The position numbers and the translations under genes are program-made. A stretch of DNA of 64,000 nucleotides from Eulemur rufifrons (lineage: Eukaryota; Chordata; Mammalia; Primates; Lemuridae): NCBI RefSeq assembly GCF_041146395.1, contig NC_091012.1, positions 13,258,193-13,322,192 on the forward strand, written 5' to 3'. Below, in pieces: positions 56,662-64,000 of this stretch (the stretch's first letter is position 1; every line of letters starts with the position of its first letter). Below the pieces are notes generated by a model. That model was not told where the DNA came from and made no database searches. It saw only the letters and a list, made by a program, of their open reading frames with translations.

Positions 56662-59229
56662 ATGGCTCAGGAGAGAAAACATCGCAATGAAGTTCTACCC
56701 AACAAGTTGAACAAAAAACCAACTCACTTATCAGTTTTCTCAATAAATGTGAATGGCTTGAATTCCCCGCTCAAGAGACATGGACTGGCCCAATGGATAA
56801 AAAAACACAATCCAAGTATCTGTTGTCTTCAAGAAACCCACCTAACCTGCAAAGATACATTTAGACTGAAAATAAAAGGATGGAAATCGGTATTTCGAGC
56901 AAACGGTAACCAAAAGAAAGCTGGTGTGGCAATCTTAATTTCCAATAACTTAGCTTTCAAACCAAAAAAAATAATAAAAGACAAAGATGGCTACTACATA
57001 CTGGTCAAGGGCACAATTCAACAAGAAGCCATGACTATACTCAATATATATGCACCCAACCTAGGTGCACCTAGATTCATAAAGCAAACCCTACTAGATC
57101 TGAACCAAATGATAGATAACAATACTGTAGTAGCTGGAGACTTTAACACCCCACTGACAGTACAGGACAGATCCTCTAAACAGAAAATAAACAAAGACAT
57201 AATGGACCTAAATAGAATGCTAGAACAAATGGGCATGGCTGACATCTATAGGACATTCTACCCAAAGTCCACAGAATATATATTCTTATCATCAGCTCAT
57301 GGGACATTCTCTAAGATTGACCATATCCTAGGGCATAAAGCATGTCTTAAAAAATTCAAAAAAATAGAAATTATACCATGCATCTTCTCAGATCATAGCA
57401 GAATAAAAGTAACAATGAACCCAAACAGAAACCCTCACTCTTACTCAAAGTCATGAAAGCTAAATAACTTTCTCCTGAATAATTATTCTATAAAGGAAGA
57501 AATCAAGATGGAAATCAAAAGTTTCTTTGAATTAAATGACAATGGAGATACAACTTATCAAAATCGATGGGACGCAGCTAGAGCAGTCCTGAGAGGAAAA
57601 TTCATATCCATAAATGCCTATATCAAAAAGACAGACAACCTGCAAATAGACAACCTAACGAATAGACTCAAAGAGCTGGAGAAAGAAGAACAGAATGACC
57701 CAAACCCAGCAGAAGGCGAGAAATTACTAAGATCAAATCAGAATTAAATGAAAAGGACAACAAAGAAACTATAAGGGAAATTAATAAAACAAAAAGTTGG
57801 TTCTTTGAAAAGATAAACAAAATAGACACACCTCTGGCTAGACTAACCAAGAGCAAAAAGTAAAATCTCTAATAAACTCCATTAGGAACATGAAAGGAGA
57901 AATCACAACCTATGCCACAGTGATACAAGATATCATCTATGAATTCTATAAAAATCTTTATTCACACAAACTGGAGAATGCGGAGGAAATGGACAAATTT
58001 TTAGAAACACATAGTCTTCCCAGGCTCAACCAGGAAGAAATAGAGTACCTGAACAGACCAATATCAAGAACTGAAATCGAAACAGCAATAAAAAACCTTC
58101 CCAAAAAGAAAAGCCCTGGTCCAGATGGGTTCACACCTGAATTTTACCATACATACAAAGAAGAACTGGTGCCCATCCTACATAAACTATTCTCCAATAT
58201 TGAGAAGGATGGAATTCTCCCCAACACGTTCTACCAAGCCAATATAACATTGATATCAAAACCAGGAAAGGACGCAACAAAAATAGAGAACTACAGACCA
58301 ATTTCTCTCATGAATATAGATGCAAAAATTTTCAATGAAATACTAGGAAATCTAATCCAAGTACTTTTCAAAAAAATAATCCACCATGACCAAGTGGGCT
58401 TCATCCCAGAGATGCAAGGGTGGTTCAACATACGTAAATCTATAAATGTAATTCACCACATAAATAGAAACAAAAACAAAAACCATATGATACTCTAATT
58501 AGATGCAGAAAAAGCATTTGACAAAATTCAACACCCTTTTATGATAAAAACGCTTAACAAAATAGGCGTAGATGGAACCTACCTAAAAATGATATGAGCC
58601 ATATATGACAAACCCATAGCCAACATCATTCTGAATGGGGAAAAATTGGAAGCACTCCCACTTAGAACTGGAACCAGACAGGGCTGCCCACTGTGCCCAT
58701 TACTTTTCAACATAGTATTGGAAGTCCTTGCGAGAGCTATCAGGCAAGAGAGCAAAATCAAGGGAGCCCAAATAGGGAAGGAAGTGATCAAACTCTCACT
58801 TTTTGCTGATGATATGATGCTTTATCTGCAAAACCCCCAGGATTCAACCATGGGACTCCTGGAATTGATTAACGAATATAGCAAAGTCTCTGGCTACAAA
58901 ATTAATATACACAGGCCGGGCGCGGTGGCTCACGCCTGTAATCCTAGCACTCTGGGAGGCCGAGGCGGGTGGATTGCTCAAGGTCAGGAGTTCGAGACCA
59001 GCCTGAGCGAGACCCCGTCTCTACTAAAAATAGAAAGACATTATATGGACACCTAAAAATCTATATAGAAAAAATTAGCCGGGCATAGTGGCACATGCCT
59101 GTAGTCCCAGCTACTCGGGAGGCTGAGGCAGTAGGATCGCTTAAGCCCAGGAGTTTGAGGTTGCTGTGAGCTAAGCTGACGCCACGGCACTCACTCTAGC
59201 CTGGGCAACAGAGTGAGACTCTGTCTCAA

Positions 59230-59281
<52 letters not shown>

Positions 59282-60905
59282 TACACAAATCAGAGGCATT
59301 TATATATGCCAGTAACAGTCAATCAGAAAACCAAATTAAAGACTCAATACCCTTCAAAATAGCAACAAAGAAAATAAAATATCTAGGTATATACCTAACT
59401 AAAGAGGTAAAGGACCTCTATAAGGAAAACTATGAAACACTGAGAAAAGAAATAGCAGAAATTGCAAATAGATGGAAATATATACCATGCTCGTGGATCG
59501 GAAGAATCAACATTGTTAAAATGTCTATACTACCTAAAGTGATCTACAGATTCAATGCAATCCCTATTAAATTACCAGCATCATTCTTCACAGACATAGA
59601 GAAAATAATTATACACTTTGTATGGAACCAGAGAAGACCCTGTATAGCAAAAGCAATTTTAAGCAACAAAAACAAAATGGGAGGTATTAATTTGCCAGAC
59701 CTCAAACTATACTACAAGGCCGTGGTTCTTAAAACAGCCTGGTACTGGCACAAGTACAGGGACACAGACCAGTGGAACACAACAGAAAATCCAAATATAG
59801 AACCATCCTCATATAGTCACCTAATTTTTGACAAAGCAGGAAAGAATATACTCTGGGGACAAGAATCCCTATTCAATAAATGGTGCTGGGAGAATTGGTT
59901 AGCCACTTGTAGAAGACTGAAACAGGACCCACAGCTTTCACCTCTCACAAAAATCAAATCACGGTGGATAACAGACTTAAACCTTAGGCGTGATACAATC
60001 AGAATTGTAGAAGAAAATGTAGGAAAGACTCTTACAGACATTGGCCTAGGTAAAGAATTTATGAAGAAGACCCCCAAGGCAATCACAGCAGCAACAAAAA
60101 TTAATGAATGGGACATGATTAAATTAAAAAGCTTCTGCACAGTCAAAGAAACAGTCACGAGAATAAACAGACCACCTACAGAATGGAAAATAATTTTTGC
60201 ATACTACACATCAGATAAAGGACTGATAACAAGAATCTATTTAGAACTCAGGAAAATCAGTAAGAAAAAATCAAACAACCCTATCAAAAAGTGGGCAATT
60301 GACATGAATAGAAACTTCTCAAAAGAAGATATAAGAATGGCTAACAAACATATGAAAAAATGCTCAACATCCCTAATCATCAGAGAAATGCAAATCAAAA
60401 CCGCAATGATATATCACTTAACCCCAGCGAGAATGGCCTTTATCAAAAAAACCGAAAACAACACATGTTGGCATGGATGTGGAGAGACAGGAACACTCAT
60501 ACACTGCTGGTGGGACTGCAAACTAGTGCAACCCCTGTGGAAAGCATTATGGAGGTATCTTAAACAGATTCAAGTAGACCTGCCATTCGATCCAGCAATC
60601 CCATTATTGGGCATATACCCAAAGGAAAAAAGGTCATTCTATAACAAAGACACATGTACCCGAATGTTTATAGCAGCACAATTCACAATAGCAAAGATGT
60701 GGAAACAACCCAAATGCCCATCAATACATGATTGGATTAGTAAGCTGTGGTATATGTATACCATGGAATATTACTCAGCTATAAGAAATGAAGATAGGAC
60801 ATCTCTATGGTTCTCCTGGAGAGAGTTGGAACTCATTCTATGAAGTGAAGTATCCCAAGAATGGAAAAAGCAAGCATCACACGTACTCACCAGAAAATTG
60901 GTTTC
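56662..60905 (+). pseudogene. L1 ORF2 broken by frameshifts, stops and an Alu
   Basis: The endonuclease is open to 57456 (LNVNGLN, CCLQETHL, AGDFN, IDHILGHK), where a TGA falls in YSKSWK. One-base losses near 57702 and 57860 change frame twice. Further stops are at 58496-58498 and 58595-58597. The reverse transcriptase FADD is at about 58801-58812. The Alu insertion follows at 58914. After it a 440-codon frame (59521-60843) carries the rest, including a Cys/His-rich segment ([18 protein letters not shown]). The final stop at 60841-60843 is a few residues early relative to other copies. Confidence 0.9.
58898..59287 (+). mobile_element. Young lemur Alu inserted in L1 ORF2
   Basis: The Alu body is 58914-59274 on the plus strand, with a tail of more than 40 A at 59231-59275. 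The duplicated target attaatatacaca is at 58901-58913 and 59275-59287, and both copies are L1 ORF2 sequence. The left arm has lost a short segment compared with the Alu at 48826 (gagcgagaccc rather than gagcaagagggagaccc). Tail length and low divergence point to a recent event. Confidence 0.95.
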
Positions 60906-61242
60906 CCTGATCATCACCTAAATACACATCTGGGAACGACACCAATCTGATATCAGACTGAGGTGTGGGTTGGTGGAGGGGATGGGTGTATGCCTACACA
61001 ATGAGTGCATTGCGCACCATTTGGGGAATGGTAACCCTTGAAGGTGCTGACTCGGGAAGAGGGGGGTCGGGAAGGGAGGGATATATACCTACATGATGGG
61101 TGCAACGCGCACTATCTGGGGAACAGACACGCCTGGAGCTCTGACTTGGGGGGAAAGGCGGTACATGGGCAACGTATGTAACCTGCAATTCTGTATCCCC
61201 CATAACAATAAGATGAAATAAAAAGAAAATAAAAATAAAAAA
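60906..61242 (+). other. L1 3' UTR with two tandem G-rich units
   Basis: The two units are roughly 60970-61060 and 61075-61160. Each has a gcgcac core, a gggaatgg/gggaacag segment and a following G-rich run. A G-rich stretch at about 61053-61080 has four G runs and could form a quadruplex. Confidence 0.75.
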
Positions 61243-61910
61243 TAAAAAGCTTCTGCACAGCCAAGGAAATTGTTCTTAGAGCAAATAGACAACCTACAGG
61301 ATGGAAGAAAGTACTTGCTTTCTACACATCTGATAAAGGGCTGATAACAAGAATCTATATAGAACTTAAGAAAATCAACAAGAAAAAAATCAAACAACCC
61401 CATCAATGAATGGGCAAAGGACATGAGCAGAAACTTTTCAAAAGAATAGACAGGAATGGCCAGCAAACATATAAAAATGTGCTCAACATCTCTAATCATT
61501 ATGGAAATGCAAATTGAAAGTACGATTAAACATTACCTAACTCCAGTGAGAATGACCTCTATCAAAAGTCACAAAATAAAAAATGCTGTCATGGATGTAG
61601 AGAGATTGGAATACTCTTACACTGCTGGTGGAACTCCAAATTAGTACACCACCTGTGGAAAGTTAATTTGGAGATTCCTCAAAGAGGTAAAAATAGAAAT
61701 ATCATTTGATCCAGCAATCCCACTACTAGGCATCTATTCAAGGAACAAAACACATTCTACAATAAAGACATGTGCACTAGAATGTTTACAGCAACACAAT
61801 TTACAATTACAAAGATGTGGTAACAACCCAAATGTCCATCAATACATGAGTGGATTAATAAAATTGGTATATGTATACCATGGAATACTACTCAACTACA
61901 AAAAACAATG

Positions 61911-62080
61911 TAGGATAACATTAATCAGGCGTTGGGCAGCTGGGGGGAGGGGATGGGTGTATAGAAACATAATGAGTGCATCTGGGGGATGGACATGCTT
62001 GAAGCTCTGACTCGGGGTGGGGCAAGGGCAATATACATAACCTAAACTTTTGTACCACAAAAATATGCTGAAGTAAAAAC
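61911..62080 (+). mobile_element. 170-bp L1 tail nested in the older L1
   Basis: A one-unit G-rich 3' UTR (ggatgggtgtatagaaacat, then gcttgaagctctgactcggg) interrupts the older L1 between tggaatactactcaactaca and gtggtctagcacctcttata. The duplicated target aaaacaatg is at 61902-61910 and 62081-62089. Within the unit about 15 bases are missing around gagtgcatctgg compared with other copies. Confidence 0.85.
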
Positions 62081-62432
62081 AAAACAATGGTGGTCTAGCA
62101 CCTCTTATATTATGCTGGATAGAGATTGAGCCCATCCTTCAAAGTGAAGTATCACAAGGATGGAAAAACATGCACCACATGTACTCACCATAAAACTGGT
62201 ACTAGTTGATCAACAGTAAGGTGCTCATATGGTAGTAATACTCACTGGGTGCTGGTCAAGTGAGGGGGTGGAACAGTGGGTAGTGCAAGTGGAGTAGGTA
62301 AAACCACAGCTAATGGAGACAGGGCACACTGTATGGGGGCAGGACATTCTTGTGGCCCTGGCTTGAGCGAGGCAAATGCATTTCATGTAACCAAAATATT
62401 TGTAGTCTCATAATATCCTGAATTAAGAAAAA

Positions 62433-63418
62433 AAAACCAAAAGAAACTTTCAAGTACTGTGCAGCCAGTACAATGATGATGCTCAAGTAATGCAGTCATG
62501 GATTGAGTGAGACTATTGCACTGCCTTTCCCAGCCATGACTGGCATCTGAGTTTAGGATGGATATGTGAAGTGAGGATAAAGTGAATGCCTGTGGAGGAA
62601 AGAATCTTCTTTTGCCACGTAACTGTGTTGAACTAGACCACATCACTGAGACTGTATTAGCATCCATATCTCTGCAGCTATGACTATATTAATTCAACAA
62701 GGTACAACAGTTCTAGCCTATCTGAGAAGAAAATGCCTATAAGATTTTGTTTCTCTTGAGACTGAAGAAGAAAGTAATTTATCTCTATGGGTAAATGACT
62801 TAGTTTTATTTTTCTCCTTTACCCAATAAAGTTTGTATTTGTAGACAGATGAGAAACTGTATAGTTAATGAGAGTATGCGATTAGCACTGTACTCATTGA
62901 AAACAATCCAAAGTACTCATTACTGTTTTCAGTGTATAACTCTGTAAGATTGAATTTAATATGCTAACAACTCCAAATTAAGTCATGTTTTCATATGCAG
63001 ACTCATTCCTCCCAGCTTCTAGACCTGAAGGTGTCGGTGATCTTGTCTGAAAAGTGAAAATGTCTTCCTGGATGAATCAATGACAAAGTAAACCTTGTGA
63101 TTTTGGTACATTTCAATGAAATTTGATATCTTATAGACATGTATTTTTCATTATCATGTGTGTAGCTTTTACTTAATATATTGGTTTAATTCACATTCTA
63201 AAAATACTATGTGTTACTTAAGACAAGCACATAAAAATGACCTGTGAATCATTTCATTCTCACTCATTTATATTGATATTAGATAAAGCAACATCACACT
63301 GAATTGTTACTTGCAATATATCATGAACTTGGATTCATTTTGCAGGTTAACGAATACTCCAAATGAGAAGTATTTATCATAAAAACCTTGGATGTTAGAA
63401 AAAGTTGAGCAATGCACA
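62433..63418. other. Intergenic sequence, no supported feature
   Basis: No exon or named repeat recognised in about 1 kb between two L1 elements. Open frames are short and lack motifs. Confidence 0.4.
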
Positions 63419-64000
63419 AATTAAAACATTTTTCTTTTTTTTTATTTCATCTTATTGTTATGGGGGATACAGAATTGCAGGTTACATACATTGCCCCTGT
63501 ACCGCCTTTCCCCCCAAGTCAGAGCTCCAGGCGTGTCTGTTCCCCAGATAGTGCGCGTTGCACCCATCATGTAGGTATATATCCCTCCCTTCCCCACCCC
63601 CCCTTCCCGAGTCAGCACCTTCAAGGGTTACCATTCCCCAAATGGTGCGCAATGCACTCATTGTGTAGGCATACACCCATCCCCTCCCCCAACCCACACC
63701 TCAGTCTGATATCCGATTGGTGTCGTTCCCAGATGTGTATTTAGGTGATGATCAGGGAAACCAATTTTCTGATGAGTACATGTGATGCTTGTTTTTCCAT
63801 TCTTGGGATACTTCACTTAATAGAATGGGTTCCAACTCTCTCCAGGAGAACCATAGAGATGTCCTATCTTCATTATTTCTTATAGCTGAGTAATATTCCA
63901 TGGTATACATATACCACAGCTTACTAATCCAATCATGTATTGATGGGCATTTGGGTTGTTTCCACATCTTTGCTATTGTGAATTGTGCTGCTATAAACAT
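63419..64000 (-). mobile_element. Lemur L1, minus strand, running off the window
   Basis: A poly-T tract at 63430-63441 is the reverse of the L1 tail. It is followed by a two-unit G-rich 3' UTR (63480-63700) and, from 63752, an open ORF2 C-terminus on the minus strand ([20 protein letters not shown], ending SSENWFP). The frame is intact as far as the window shows, and the sequence is close to the copy ending at 61242. Its full length is unknown. Confidence 0.9.

Larger units (their letters stand above)
53679..61242 (+). mobile_element. Full-length lemur LINE-1 nested in an older L1, inactive
   Basis: Components are a long 5' UTR (53679-55735), ORF1 (55736-56622), a 39-nt spacer, ORF2 (56662 to about 60900), a two-unit G-rich 3' UTR and an A-rich tail (61217-61242). 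An Alu interrupts ORF2 at 58914-59274. Without it the element is about 7.2 kb, roughly 0.9 kb longer than the copy at 22153, because its 5' UTR is longer. Frameshifts in both ORFs, stops in both, and the Alu make it non-autonomous. Confidence 0.95.
51033..62432 (+). mobile_element. Older L1, 5'-truncated, split by a full-length L1
   Basis: The left part (51033-53678) starts within the ORF2 endonuclease region (VVGDFDTPLSEMDRSSKQK) and runs through the reverse transcriptase. The usual FADD is changed to FADN at its metal-binding end (frame 52455-52742). It ends at aaaaagcttctgc. The right part (61257-62432) resumes with acagccaaggaaattgttct and carries the ORF2 C-terminus, the older 3' UTR type and an A-rich tail. 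Stops and frameshifts are abundant. Without the nested elements the original would be about 3.65 kb. Confidence 0.88.

Noticed and set aside
59521..60843. The 440-codon open frame as a standalone gene
   Set aside because: It is the C-terminal part of L1 ORF2 after the Alu insertion. Its sequence aligns throughout with the other L1 copies in the window.

Overview
This is a nuclear genomic window from a mammal, and the repeats point to a strepsirrhine primate, most likely a lemur. The Alu copies at 48826-49166 and 58914-59274 have an A-rich middle segment of the lemur type (tacatggacagctaaaaat and similar), and the young LINE-1 copies share a G-rich 3' UTR ending in a short A-rich tail. There are no prokaryotic features. 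Family and organism names come from recognition, not from a search.

The one apparently functional protein gene is a KRAB/C2H2 zinc-finger gene on the minus strand. I assembled it from four exons: 35778-35764 (start codon), 34315-34189 (KRAB A, 127 bp), 33685-33590 (KRAB b, 96 bp) and 17018-15454 (linker plus 14 intact fingers). All junctions have GT/AG sites and keep frame, giving 1803 nt and 600 residues. It resembles the primate ZNF91/ZNF43-type cluster genes. Decayed fingers continue past the stop to about 14940. A dead class II olfactory receptor gene lies at 41636-40711, also on the minus strand, about 5 kb upstream of the zinc-finger start.

Most of the rest is transposon. Old L1M-type remnants, LTRs (MLT1 type and ERV-like) and old Alus make up the background. 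Ten lemur-type L1 insertions sit on top. Two are essentially full length, at 22153-28483 (inside intron 3 of the zinc-finger gene, antisense to it) and 53679-61242. Two carry 5' inversions (8694-11634 and 38314-40058). The others are 5'-truncated tails, one older partial copy, and one element running off the right edge. The right end is a stack: an older L1 (51033-62432) was split by the full-length L1 at 53679-61242, which was itself split by an Alu at 58914-59274, and a 170-bp L1 tail landed separately in the older copy. No L1 here has intact reading frames.

I found no tRNA, rRNA or CRISPR feature and no wholly new system. The most informative items are the reconstructed zinc-finger gene with its homogenised finger array, the L1 inversions and nesting with readable target-site duplications, and a one-unit versus two-unit difference in the L1 3' UTR.
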